Assembly: GCA_046719465.1 (NCBI GenBank)
Contig: JBDNCV010000041.1
Coordinates: 1 to 28,357 of the forward strand
Origin: JANWYT01 sp046719465
GTDB taxonomy: Bacteria > Chloroflexota > Anaerolineae > Aggregatilineales > Phototrophicaceae
Direction of reading: 5' to 3'
Length of the DNA stretch: 28,357 nt
Under the pieces are notes generated by a model that had not been told where the DNA came from, ran no database searches, and was given only the letters and a program-made list of their open reading frames with translations. The translations under genes were made by a program, and so were the position numbers. Shown here one piece after another: positions 7,839-15,834 of the stretch (positions are counted from its first letter, which is position 1; each line of letters begins with the position of its first letter).

Positions 7839-7847
7839 TGGTACACT
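7839..7847 (+). promoter_or_regulatory. Possible extended -10 promoter of the zinc-ribbon gene
   Basis: TGG followed by TACACT forms an extended -10 element about 55 nt upstream of the small zinc-ribbon gene. No good -35 box was found. The rest of 7727-7902 shows no gene; it is more AT-rich than its surroundings. Confidence 0.35.
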
Positions 7848-7902
7848 GCATCGAGGGTATCAACCACGATACGCCACCGACAAGTGAATAGGAGGTTTCG
7901 CC

Positions 7903-8133
7903 TTGCCACAGATGCAAAAGATGCAGCCATGTGCACGTTGTGAACAAGAACTTCCGGAAGCCTGTTTCGACTCCTCGGAAGCCGTTTTCTGTAAACGATG
8001 CAATGAAGAGGTGAACCGTCTGTTACGAACCAAGTACAACATCATCAAAGCCGCCCACTTCCGCGCTCGCCTGCGCCACTCTACCCGCGTCCTTCAACAG
8101 CAGATGAACAATCGCCCGCCTGCGACGGTGTAG
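7903..8133 (+). CDS. Small zinc-ribbon protein (76 aa)
   Basis: The N-terminal half has two CxxC knuckles (C10-x2-C13 and C30-x2-C33) with an extra Cys at 21, which predicts one bound zinc. The C-terminal half is a basic helix (NEEVNRLLRTKYNIIKAAHFRARLRHSTRVL). The TTG start is preferred because a full AGGAGG lies 7 nt upstream; the next ATG is 16 nt away from it. A strong terminator follows, so the gene is a single unit. The pattern suggests a small nucleic-acid- or protein-binding adaptor. I cannot name the family. Confidence 0.75.
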   Translation: MPQMQKMQPCARCEQELPEACFDSSEAVFCKRCNEEVNRLLRTKYNIIKAAHFRARLRHSTRVLQQQMNNRPPATV

Positions 8134-8157
8134 CGGCTTCGATCTGTGTATGTCCTG

Positions 8158-8186
8158 CGCCGTGTCGGCTTCGACGCGGCGTTTTT
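8158..8186 (+). terminator. Intrinsic terminator of the zinc-ribbon gene
   Basis: A 10-bp stem CGCCGTGTCG / CGACGCGGCG (one G-T pair), with loop GCTT, is followed by TTTTT. It is a very clear rho-independent terminator for the plus strand. Confidence 0.88.
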
Positions 8187-8207
8187 CGTTGTGCCCCTAA
8201 GCCAATC

Positions 8208-8837
8208 TCACACCTTGCCCATCTCTTCGAACGAGAAGGCCCAACTGATGAAGAAGCTTTCGCCGAGGACGAGGGCTTGCAAGCGTTGGTCGGGCATAGG
8301 CGGGCGGGCGGGCGGCGCATCTTGCATCAGCTTGGTCTCGAGGCCGTGGGCTTCGAGCGCACGTGCGAGGCGCTCGGCCAGCGGCAGCGGCATTTGCCCC
8401 AGCAGCCCCCCGCCCGACGCGAGCAGCGTCAGCAGCGGCGCATCCACGTTGAGGTAATCGGGGAAGTGACGCCACCCGCGAAAGGTGAGGGCGTGTTCCT
8501 GCGCGATGTCGAGGGCGAGCAGGGCGGGGTTGGCCGCGCTCCCGCGGAAGAACAGCGCCGCCGCAGGGCTGCTGTAGGCGTAGAGCAGCGGGTGATCGGT
8601 GGTCAGGGTGACCTCGTCGGTGGTTGTGCCGAGGTTGGCGATGCGATGCTCCAACACGCCCAAGACGCGCACGATGTACGTCCGCACGGGGCGTAGGCCG
8701 CCGGAGGCTTCGTCGTACTGCGCTACCTGTACCACAAGCTGCAGCTCGGTTGGCATCCCGCCCACCTGCGCCAGCAGCAGGGCTGCTTGCCGCCCCTCGG
8801 GCGCAAGGTCGGCGAAGAATTGATCGCGTTTGGGCAT
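8208..8837 (-). CDS. Hypothetical protein (209 aa), unrecognised
   Basis: This protein is soluble, starting MPKRDQFFADLAPEGRQAALLLAQ. It has alternating strands such as ELQLVVQVAQYDE, RTYIVRVLGVLEHRI and DEVTLTTDHPLLYAYSSPAAALFFRG, followed by helices around LPLAERLARALEAHGL. No catalytic motif, signal peptide or membrane segment is visible. The reading frame continues upstream as a long open frame opposite the LysM gene, but that part is a GC-rich shadow. The ATG chosen keeps the gene clear of the divergent promoter. It ends 22 nt from the terminator of the convergent zinc-ribbon gene. Function is unknown. Confidence 0.72.
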   Translation of the reverse strand: MPKRDQFFADLAPEGRQAALLLAQVGGMPTELQLVVQVAQYDEASGGLRPVRTYIVRVLGVLEHRIANLGTTTDEVTLTTDHPLLYAYSSPAAALFFRGSAANPALLALDIAQEHALTFRGWRHFPDYLNVDAPLLTLLASGGGLLGQMPLPLAERLARALEAHGLETKLMQDAPPARPPMPDQRLQALVLGESFFISWAFSFEEMGKV

Positions 8838-8839
8838 GG

Positions 8840-8869
8840 TTGATTCTGTCCGTGTGCCTCTGATATACT
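8840..8869 (+). promoter_or_regulatory. Promoter of the LysM/SdrD-B surface-protein operon
   Basis: TTGATT (8840-8845), an 18-nt spacer and TATACT (8864-8869), preceded by TGA so that it forms an extended -10, lie about 60 nt upstream of the LysM gene. It sits between two divergent genes. Confidence 0.6.
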
Positions 8870-8930
8870 GAGCGCCGCGTGAGCCGCTGCGCCGCGCCAC
8901 ACAGTGTAACATGAATGGAGGCACAAGTTG

Positions 8931-10679
8931 ATGCCACGCCCGAAGACCTCTCTGCTGATCGCGCTGGCGCTGCTGCTGAGCATAGCTAGCGCCCCCCTGA
9001 CGCGCGCCCAAGACAACCTGCTCATCAACCCGGGCTTTGAACAGTTCAACGGGTTTGGCCGCTACACGGCCTCGCTGGGCGACCCCGACTTCAACTTTGC
9101 GGAGGGCTGGGCTGGCTGGCGCTCGCTGACGCCGCGCACCGAATCGTGGCAGAACATCAACCCGCTGGCCTACCCCCACAGCGGCGACTTCAAGCTCGGC
9201 GGCGGCTTCTCGCAAGAGATCGGGCGCTCCGGCGGCACGTTCACCGCGGCGGCCTATCAGGTTGTGAACAACATCCCCAACGGAACGACGCTGCGCGCCA
9301 GCGTCCGCGTGTTTATGGAGAATGGGCCGGGCACAGGCGCGCGCGCGCGCATCGGCATTGGGAGCAACGTGGGCGGCAACGCCACCTCCCCCGCGATCGT
9401 ATGGTCGCCGTTCAACACCACGGTCAACTCGTGGCAGACGCTCACAGTCGAGACGACCGTCCCCGCGGGCAGCGTGACCGTGTTCATCTTCGCCACCCAA
9501 GACACGCCCAACGGCCCGACCGGCCCCAACAGCATCTACATGGATGAGGCCTCGTTGATCGTGACCGGCGCGGGCACGCCCACCGCCCCCAGCGGCGACG
9601 GCGGCGCGGTCAACGTGCCCCCTGTGGCCACCAGCACGCCCGTCCCGCAGTATGCGGCGTTTGTGACGCGGCAGGGCACGATTGAGAACGGCAAGATCGT
9701 TCACACCGTGGTCGCAGGCGACACGCTGGCGGCTATCGCGGTGGCCTACGGCGTCTCGCTCGACGAGCTGCGCCAGTTGAACAACATCCCGGGCAGCATC
9801 TTGTTCGTCGGCCAGAAGATCATCATCGGCGATGCGCCCCCGCCCACCCCCACCGCTACTAACACGCGCCCCGCGCCCACTGCGACCGTCGGCGCGCTGC
9901 CAGCCTTCCCGACGCAGGCGGGCGCGCTGCCCACGCGCGCTGGCTCGATGATCGTGGCGAATCCGACGGTGGTGGCAGCGCTGGCCTCCCCGACGACGGC
10001 AGTTGTCCAAGCCCTGCCGACGAACACCCCCGCGCCGACGAACACCCCCATCCCGACCAATACCCCCGTGCCGCCGACCAGCACGCCCACCGCGACAACC
10101 CCGCCGCCCACGCCGACCTTCGTCAACACGCCGCTCAACCCGGGCGACGCGCCCAGCGCCCCCGTGGTGCAGGGGCAAGCTGGGGATCCGCTGGCGACGA
10201 CCGGCAGCGTCTGCGTGTTGATGTTCCACGACGTGAACCAGAACCGCGTCCAGAACATAGGCGAGGAACTGCTGGCCGACGGCGTGATCACGCTGCGGCG
10301 CGACGGGGTGGACTTGAGCGCCTATCGCACCAACGGCGTGAGCGAGCCGTTCTGCTTCACCGACCTTGAGACGGGCAGCTACGCCGTCGTGGGCACGCCG
10401 CCGCCCGGCTTCGGCCTGACGACGCCGGTCTCGCTGGTGGTGAGCGTGCAGGCAGGCACGTCCTTCCGGCTGCAATTTGGCGCGGCAGAGGGCTTGACGA
10501 CCGCTGCCATCCCCACCGCAGACACCGCAGGCGACGCCGCCCCTGCCCTCAACGAGGCCACCACGAACGGCGGCCCGGCCGATCTGGAGAGCGTGGCGGG
10601 CGTGCTGGTGATGGTGGGCGCGGCCTTTGTGGTGGTCGGCGGCACGCTGATCTTTTTGGTCGCGCGGCGCTTAGGCTAA
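8931..10679 (+). CDS. Secreted LysM and SdrD-B-like domain surface protein
   Basis: This predicted cell-envelope protein has five parts. A signal peptide covers about 1-27. A beta-sandwich domain of carbohydrate-binding type (about 28-205) begins LLINPGFEQFNGFG. A LysM glycan-binding domain (about 253-300) contains HTVVAGDTLAAIAVAYGVSLDELRQLNNI and GQKIIIGD. A Thr/Pro linker has PTNTP repeats (about 360-400). An SdrD-B/Cna-B-like domain (about 424-520) includes MFHDVNQNRVQNIGEELLADG. A C-terminal membrane helix (about 553-578, ending VARRLG) completes it. It is therefore exported and anchored by its C-terminus, with LysM probably contacting a wall or surface glycan. ATG was chosen, with GGAGG 9 nt upstream; a TTG immediately before it is also possible. 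The next gene follows after 10 nt and shares the SdrD-B-like fold. Confidence 0.85.
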   Translation: MPRPKTSLLIALALLLSIASAPLTRAQDNLLINPGFEQFNGFGRYTASLGDPDFNFAEGWAGWRSLTPRTESWQNINPLAYPHSGDFKLGGGFSQEIGRSGGTFTAAAYQVVNNIPNGTTLRASVRVFMENGPGTGARARIGIGSNVGGNATSPAIVWSPFNTTVNSWQTLTVETTVPAGSVTVFIFATQDTPNGPTGPNSIYMDEASLIVTGAGTPTAPSGDGGAVNVPPVATSTPVPQYAAFVTRQGTIENGKIVHTVVAGDTLAAIAVAYGVSLDELRQLNNIPGSILFVGQKIIIGDAPPPTPTATNTRPAPTATVGALPAFPTQAGALPTRAGSMIVANPTVVAALASPTTAVVQALPTNTPAPTNTPIPTNTPVPPTSTPTATTPPPTPTFVNTPLNPGDAPSAPVVQGQAGDPLATTGSVCVLMFHDVNQNRVQNIGEELLADGVITLRRDGVDLSAYRTNGVSEPFCFTDLETGSYAVVGTPPPGFGLTTPVSLVVSVQAGTSFRLQFGAAEGLTTAAIPTADTAGDAAPALNEATTNGGPADLESVAGVLVMVGAAFVVVGGTLIFLVARRLG

Positions 10680-10689
10680 GAGGTCAGCC

Positions 10690-11457
10690 ATGCGAGTTGG
10701 AGTGCTAAGTCTGCTCATCGCTGGGTTGGGGCTGAGCGCGCTGTGGGCACAAGCGCAAGACAACGCCCAGATTTGTGTGCGGCTGTACGAAGATCGCGGG
10801 GAGCGCGGCGTGCTGGACGCAGGCGACCCCTTCATCACGCGCGACGTGGGCGTGAACCTCGCCAACGCGGACGGCATCATCATCGAGACGGCGCTCATCG
10901 ACGACGCGCCGCAGGGCAGCAGCGGGCGCGTATGTTTTGCGCGCCTGCCCGCCGGGCAGTACACCGTCAGCGTGGCGAGCGCTGCCTATGAGCCGACCAC
11001 CGACAGCGTGTTTGTGACGAGCGTCGGCGGGAGCGCTGTGCCGGTCGTGTTCGACGTGGGCATGGAGCGGCTCATGGTGGAACTGCCGCCGCCCGCCCCC
11101 GCCATCGGCACGCTGACCCCGGCTGAACTGCGCTTCGCGGTGGAGCGGGTGTTCGTGGCGAGCATCGGCGCGACAGTGGTGGTGGCGGTCATGCTCACGC
11201 TGGGGGTCATCCTCTACGTGTTGTTCCTGCGCCCCAAGCCGCAGCCCGTGCCGCCGCCGCGCAGCCCTTACGCGCCCCCGCGCCCGCCCCTGCGCCCGGA
11301 TACGGGTTCGATCCCGCCCGTGACCGGCACGCCGCCCCCCATGCGCCCCATCACCGGCCCGATCCCGCCCGTGACCGGCACGCCGCCCCCCATGCGCCCC
11401 ATCACCGGCCCCGTGCCCCCTGTGCCGCCGCCTCAGGAACACGACGACAACAAGTAG
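10690..11457 (+). CDS. SdrD-B-like single-pass membrane protein with Pro-rich tail
   Basis: This 255-residue protein has a signal peptide (about 1-23) and one extracytoplasmic beta-sandwich domain (about 25-130: ICVRLYEDRGERGVLDAGDPF, LPAGQYTVSVASAAYEPTTDSVFV). A membrane helix follows at about 153-180 (VFVASIGATVVVAVMLTLGV), then a cytoplasmic Pro-rich tail with a 17-residue tandem repeat (IPPVTGTPPPMRPITGP) and a charged end (EHDDNK). GAGG lies 6 nt upstream of the ATG. It is the second gene of the LysM operon, so the two proteins probably work together at the envelope. The Pro-rich tail could dock a cytoplasmic partner. The exact role is unknown. Confidence 0.78.
   Translation: MRVGVLSLLIAGLGLSALWAQAQDNAQICVRLYEDRGERGVLDAGDPFITRDVGVNLANADGIIIETALIDDAPQGSSGRVCFARLPAGQYTVSVASAAYEPTTDSVFVTSVGGSAVPVVFDVGMERLMVELPPPAPAIGTLTPAELRFAVERVFVASIGATVVVAVMLTLGVILYVLFLRPKPQPVPPPRSPYAPPRPPLRPDTGSIPPVTGTPPPMRPITGPIPPVTGTPPPMRPITGPVPPVPPPQEHDDNK
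11311..11412 (+). repeat. 51-bp in-frame tandem repeat, two copies
   Basis: Two almost identical 51-bp units (11311-11361 and 11362-11412) encode IPPVTGTPPPMRPITGP twice in the tail of the SdrD-B-like membrane protein. A degenerate third start follows. The length is a multiple of three, so copy-number change would keep the frame. Confidence 0.85.
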
Positions 11458-11458
11458 A

Positions 11459-11476
11459 GGCACAGCGTGCTGTGCC
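11459..11476. terminator. Hairpin between convergent genes
   Basis: A perfect 8-bp stem, GGCACAGC-GT-GCTGTGCC, begins 2 nt after the stop of the SdrD-B-like gene. It has no T-tract. A second stem, GGGCGCG / CGCGCCC (11518-11537), abuts the stop of the convergent SH3b gene. Both are plausible but weak terminators. Confidence 0.4.
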
Positions 11477-11536
11477 CTTGGGGATGTGCGTTGTCCGACG
11501 TTGAAGAGAATGCCGACGGGCGCGGCAGATCGCGCC

Positions 11537-12370
11537 CTAGCCGCGCACGGGCAGGCTGCTGATGGGGAAACTGGTGCTGATAAACGCGGCGTTGACCCAC
11601 CCCGTGCGCCCATCCGCCATCTGCACCAGCAGCCAACTGCCAGCGGCGCTGCGCCCCGCGAGGTTCACGCCCGTGCCCTGCGTCAGCCGTGTGAAGCTGC
11701 GGAAGTGCACCCCCGGCCCCAAGCGCACGTTCAGCACGCTGGCGGCCACGATGCCCGCGGAGCCGCCGCTGGGCACAGGCTGCACGAAGCCGGGCGTCAC
11801 GCCCGTTCCGCTGGTGACCGGCAGGCTGGCGATGGACACGTTTGGCAGCAGGTAGCGCGCGCTCATCCACCCGTTGACGCCGCCGCTGGTGACGACCTGC
11901 ACCCAGCGCGCGTCCCCGTTGCGCCCCACGAGCGTGACGACGTCGCCGCGCGTCAGGCGGGCGATGATGCTGAAGTTGGCGGCGGGGCCGCTGCGGACGT
12001 TCTGCGCGCCGGTGTTGACGGTGGCTTGGCCAGTGATGACCGTCGGCGGCACAACTTGGCTCGGCACGCCAATCGGCAGCGTGTTGATGTTGATAAAGAC
12101 CTGCAAGAACGAGGCGTTGACCCACCCGCTCACGCCGGTGTTGAGCACGCCCTGCACCCAACGCCCGGTCGTATCGCGGGCGACGAGGCGCATCGGCGTT
12201 CCGGAGGGCAGCACGGCGACGCGCGTGCTGGTCGCGTCGGGGGCGACGCGCATATTCAAGAAGGCGGTGTTGACGATGGCGTCAACGGGCTGTTGGGCGT
12301 GTGCCGCGCTGGGCAGCGCGAGGCTGATCAGCATCAGAGCGAGGGTAAACAGGGTGAAGGTGCGTTTCAT
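11537..12370 (-). CDS. Secreted protein with three bacterial SH3 (SH3b) domains
   Basis: A signal peptide (about 1-26, ending AHAQQ) precedes three SH3b repeats. Each has the N.R.GP.....I..L..G and W..V....G..GW(V/M)....L signatures. They begin near LNMRVAPDATSTRVAVLPSG, NVRSGPAANFSIIARLTRGD and LNVRLGPGVHFRSFTRLTQG, and each ends in a short IxSLPV-type linker. SH3b domains bind peptidoglycan or proteins in the envelope. There is no catalytic domain, so a structural or targeting role is likely. It lies 95 nt behind the cyclase/AAA gene on the same strand, and I saw no good promoter in that gap. It is convergent with the LysM operon. Confidence 0.83.
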   Translation of the reverse strand: MKRTFTLFTLALMLISLALPSAAHAQQPVDAIVNTAFLNMRVAPDATSTRVAVLPSGTPMRLVARDTTGRWVQGVLNTGVSGWVNASFLQVFININTLPIGVPSQVVPPTVITGQATVNTGAQNVRSGPAANFSIIARLTRGDVVTLVGRNGDARWVQVVTSGGVNGWMSARYLLPNVSIASLPVTSGTGVTPGFVQPVPSGGSAGIVAASVLNVRLGPGVHFRSFTRLTQGTGVNLAGRSAAGSWLLVQMADGRTGWVNAAFISTSFPISSLPVRG

Positions 12371-12465
12371 GATCGTGTCGCTTATCTCTCATGTTTGATC
12401 GTTTCATCTGTTAACATGATAACGCGCAGCGATCCTCGCTTGTTCCACGGCCGCCCAACGATTGT

Positions 12466-15400
12466 CTAATCATTGTCCGACGATAGGCCGCTGCGCGTGA
12501 CAGCGCGCACCAACACCTGCTGCACGAAGGGCGTTTGCAAGAAAGCTGAGCGCAGCTCCGAGCGGGGGGCTAAATCGCGGGCAATGGCGTACAGGCCGCG
12601 CGCGGCTTGATGATAGGCCTCATCCTCCCCGTCTGGGTCAACCTGTGACAGCCACAAGTACCCCTGCACTGTATCCCGCCCGCCGTGTTCCTGCTCGTAG
12701 TGGAGCGCCTCGCGCAGCATGGGCAAGCCCGTCGGAACGCCCAAGCGCGCCTGCGCATAGCCGAGCCGAATTTGCGCGCGGGCGCACATGAGCGCGTTGT
12801 GGCCGCGGGTTCGCTCGACAAGGTCGGCGGCCACTTCCGCTACACGGCCAAACTCGCCATTCAGCAGCAGCATATCCAGCCAGAAGAGCGCCAGCAAGTA
12901 TTGGCGAAAGTGACCGGGCGGGTTGGTGGCCGCCACCTTTTCGATCTGCGCGGCGGCGCGGGCGGGGTCGCCGCGGCGTGCCAGCAGCACCGCTTGAAAT
13001 GCCACCAAGAACGTGTCCTCGTCCATCGTGCGATCATGGAGTTGGGCGGCGGCAGCAAAGGCCTGCTCTGCGCGATCATACAAGTGCAGGTCGAGATAGA
13101 TGCGCCCAATGCTGCGCAAGTCCAACCGCTGCTCGCGGACGAGGCCGAGCTGCTTGTCGATCTCCAGCATTTCCTCGAAGCATATCAGCGCCTGCCCGAA
13201 GTTGCCGAGGTCGATATGAATCACCCCCAAGATTGGCAGCACCGCCGCCAGCAAGCGAGGCTGAGTGACCTTGCGTGCGCTGGCTAAGGCTTGTTGGGCA
13301 TAATCCAGCGCCAGCTTGACTTGCCCTGTTTGCATCTCGAGGTTAGCCAGCTCGATCAGCACGGTGTGGTAGTGGGTGTGGTCGGTGGGGTCAACGGCGA
13401 GGAAGGCTGCGGTGATGGCCTCACGGGCGGGCGCGTATTCGCCGAGGGCGGTGTGGGCGGTGGCCAACTGGCGCAGCGCCGCCACGCGCTGCGCAGGGAG
13501 CGGGTTACCCGGCATCTCATCAAACAGCCGCAAGGCCGATTGTGCGCTGGCCACGGCCTCGCTGTAGCGCCGCAGCGCTACCAGCGCCTGCGCTTGCAGC
13601 GTCCACAGCTGCGCGGTCGGGCCGATGGCCTTCTCACGCGGGAGGCTGCGCCCCAGCGCCAGCGCCTGCTCAACGGCTTTGAGGGTCTCGCTGTAGCGGT
13701 TGAACTGGAGGTGGTTCTGCGTGGCTTCAAGGTAGGTATACAGCGCCGCTTCGATCTCGCCCGCCGCGTGGAACTGCGCCGCCAGCAGCGTGAAGAACTC
13801 CGGCCGCCCCGCAACCCGCCCGATCATCCACGTGCTGATCTGGCGATGGAGCTGCTCACGGCGGAAGCGCGGAACCATCTCATAGGCCACGTCGCAGTAG
13901 AGCGAATGGCGGAAGCTGTACTGCGGGTCACCCTCAAAGGCTGTCTCGGGGTCGCGGGTGATGATGCCGCGGATTTGCAGCAGGTCGAGCGCGTCGCTCT
14001 GGTCGCCGTGGGCCAGCTCATCGAGGATGCTCTTCCAGAAGGTTTGACCGATCACAGCGGCCAGCTGCAGCACTTGGCGCACGTCCGGCTCGATGTCGTC
14101 GAGGCGAGACTGAATCACTTCCACAAGGCCGGCTGGCAGTTGATGGTACGAGCTGTCGTACAAGACGATGTTGAAGCGCCAGCGGCCGTCACGCCCCCGG
14201 TGGAACACGCCGTTGTCGAACAACATGGCCAAGAACTCGATGACGAACAAGGGGTTGCCCTGCGCGCGCTCAACGATGGTGTTGACAACGTGAGCAGGCA
14301 CGCGCTCAATCGGTTTGAGGATCGTCTCGATCATACGGCGGGTGGTGTCGTCGCTCAGCCGCTCCAGTGTGATGCGATGATAGCGCTCATAGTTGTGCAT
14401 GAAGTGAGGGTAGATCTGGTCGAAGTTGAGGCGCGCCGCCGTGAGGATGACGAGCGGGCAGTTGGTCAGTTCCTGCGCCAGCATCTCTAACAGGCGCACG
14501 CTGCCCAGATCCGCCCATTGCAGGTTGTCGACGACCATCAGCAGCGGCATGTGGGTCTGTTCAATCAGCCCGCGGAAAAACTGCGCGATGGGCAGGTGGC
14601 TGCGCGGGTCGTCCAGCCTGCCCTCCGCCAGCAGACGGTTGACGTAGGGGCTGTCGTTGAAGCCATAGCCTGCCAGATAGCCCATCAGCTCGGCGGCTTG
14701 GGAAGCGTGCGGGTCGTCCCATGCGGCGGTGATCGTGCTGAGGATGCGCTCGACGATTTCGGCAGAGGTCATCTGCTCGGTCAAGTTGCAGAAGCGCGTC
14801 AAGAAGTCCGTCAGCAGGTTGTAGGGCTTCATTTGAAATTCGTGCTGTGCCACCATCTGCACTTGGAGGACGCGGCTGGCCTCGATTTTGTCGATGGTCT
14901 CCTGCAGGATTTGGCTCTTGCCCATGCCGACATCGCCCAACAGCAGCACCACACACAGGCGCGCCTCTTGCAGCGCGGTCAGGACGTCGGCGGCGATCTC
15001 CATCAGCACGTCCTCGCGCCCGATGAGCGGCACAGTCAGCGCGGCCAGTGACGGCTGCACCAACGAAGACGCGACTGTTTCGCGCCGCCCCAGCACCTCA
15101 TAAACGAGGATGGGGTCATCAAAGCCGCGCACGCGCAGCAGCGGGCGCGCTTGCAGCTTGAACTGGCCGCGCAGCCGCGCTTGGGTGGCGCTGTCGATGT
15201 AGATGGCGCTGGGCGGGGCCTCAGCTTGCAGCCGCGCCGCGAGGTTGGTGGCCGGCCCCAGCGCGAGCAGCTCCTGCCGTTCCGTCGTGCCCACCATCCC
15301 GACCACGACGCGCCCTGTGCTGATGCCTATGCGGATCGACAGCTCCACGCCGTAGCTCAGAAAGACGTCGTTGGCGAAGTGATCGATGGCCTGCTGGATG

Positions 15401-15804
15401 GCCAAGGCGCACGCCACGCAGCGGATCGCGTCGTCGCCGCGGCTGCGCTGTGCGCCGAAAAAGGCTAAGATGCCATCGCCGAGGTACTGGCCGATCGTGC
15501 CGTCCCATTCGACCACGAGCTGCGCCATGCGGCGGTGGGCCTCTTCCAGCATCTTCTTGAAGTCGCCGGTGTCCATGGCCTGCGCCATGCCGGTGGAGTT
15601 CACCACGTCGATGAACAGCACCGTCACCAACCGGATCTCATCGGCGGGGTTGGCGACGTTGGCCGCTTGCAAGCGCCGCAAGCGATCCAACAGCGACATC
15701 ACAATGGTCGAGAAGGCTTCTTCCGTAAACAGGGCACGGTGCTCACGCACTTCGGCGAGCGCGTTCTTGAGTTTGTCTACCGGGTCAACGAGTTCGCCAG
15801 TCAT
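12466..15804 (-). CDS. Class III cyclase-homology / AAA ATPase / TPR signalling protein
   Basis: This large (1112 aa) cytoplasmic multidomain regulator has a cyclase-homology domain (about 55-240) with both metal-binding Asp residues (D66 in LFIDVVNST and D110 in YLGDGILAFFG) and the transition-state pair N187/R191 in TNLAARLQ. The usual substrate-selecting Lys and Asp positions are Q106 and P184, so cyclase activity or specificity is uncertain. A STAND/AAA-type NTPase follows, with Walker A GDVGMGKS (290-297) and a Walker B-like LLMVVDNLQWAD. A TPR-rich C-terminal half (about 690-1080) completes it. This matches the known family of adenylate/guanylate cyclase-domain AAA proteins. It starts 30 nt after the histidine kinase stop and is probably co-transcribed. 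Ligand and output are unknown. Confidence 0.86.
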   Translation of the reverse strand: MTGELVDPVDKLKNALAEVREHRALFTEEAFSTIVMSLLDRLRRLQAANVANPADEIRLVTVLFIDVVNSTGMAQAMDTGDFKKMLEEAHRRMAQLVVEWDGTIGQYLGDGILAFFGAQRSRGDDAIRCVACALAIQQAIDHFANDVFLSYGVELSIRIGISTGRVVVGMVGTTERQELLALGPATNLAARLQAEAPPSAIYIDSATQARLRGQFKLQARPLLRVRGFDDPILVYEVLGRRETVASSLVQPSLAALTVPLIGREDVLMEIAADVLTALQEARLCVVLLLGDVGMGKSQILQETIDKIEASRVLQVQMVAQHEFQMKPYNLLTDFLTRFCNLTEQMTSAEIVERILSTITAAWDDPHASQAAELMGYLAGYGFNDSPYVNRLLAEGRLDDPRSHLPIAQFFRGLIEQTHMPLLMVVDNLQWADLGSVRLLEMLAQELTNCPLVILTAARLNFDQIYPHFMHNYERYHRITLERLSDDTTRRMIETILKPIERVPAHVVNTIVERAQGNPLFVIEFLAMLFDNGVFHRGRDGRWRFNIVLYDSSYHQLPAGLVEVIQSRLDDIEPDVRQVLQLAAVIGQTFWKSILDELAHGDQSDALDLLQIRGIITRDPETAFEGDPQYSFRHSLYCDVAYEMVPRFRREQLHRQISTWMIGRVAGRPEFFTLLAAQFHAAGEIEAALYTYLEATQNHLQFNRYSETLKAVEQALALGRSLPREKAIGPTAQLWTLQAQALVALRRYSEAVASAQSALRLFDEMPGNPLPAQRVAALRQLATAHTALGEYAPAREAITAAFLAVDPTDHTHYHTVLIELANLEMQTGQVKLALDYAQQALASARKVTQPRLLAAVLPILGVIHIDLGNFGQALICFEEMLEIDKQLGLVREQRLDLRSIGRIYLDLHLYDRAEQAFAAAAQLHDRTMDEDTFLVAFQAVLLARRGDPARAAAQIEKVAATNPPGHFRQYLLALFWLDMLLLNGEFGRVAEVAADLVERTRGHNALMCARAQIRLGYAQARLGVPTGLPMLREALHYEQEHGGRDTVQGYLWLSQVDPDGEDEAYHQAARGLYAIARDLAPRSELRSAFLQTPFVQQVLVRAVTRSGLSSDND

Positions 15805-15834
15805 CCGTGCTGCCTGCCTGCAGGGGCTAGGAGG

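Noticed and set aside
8838..10475. Upstream continuation of the 209-aa minus-strand protein into a 755-codon frame
   Set aside because: The extra part is Arg/Gly/Ala-rich shadow opposite the LysM gene, which has a signal peptide and recognisable domains. A good ATG exists at 8837.
13291..14490. Plus-strand 399-codon frame opposite the cyclase/AAA/TPR gene
   Set aside because: It lies fully inside a well-supported multidomain gene and has no recognisable fold signature.
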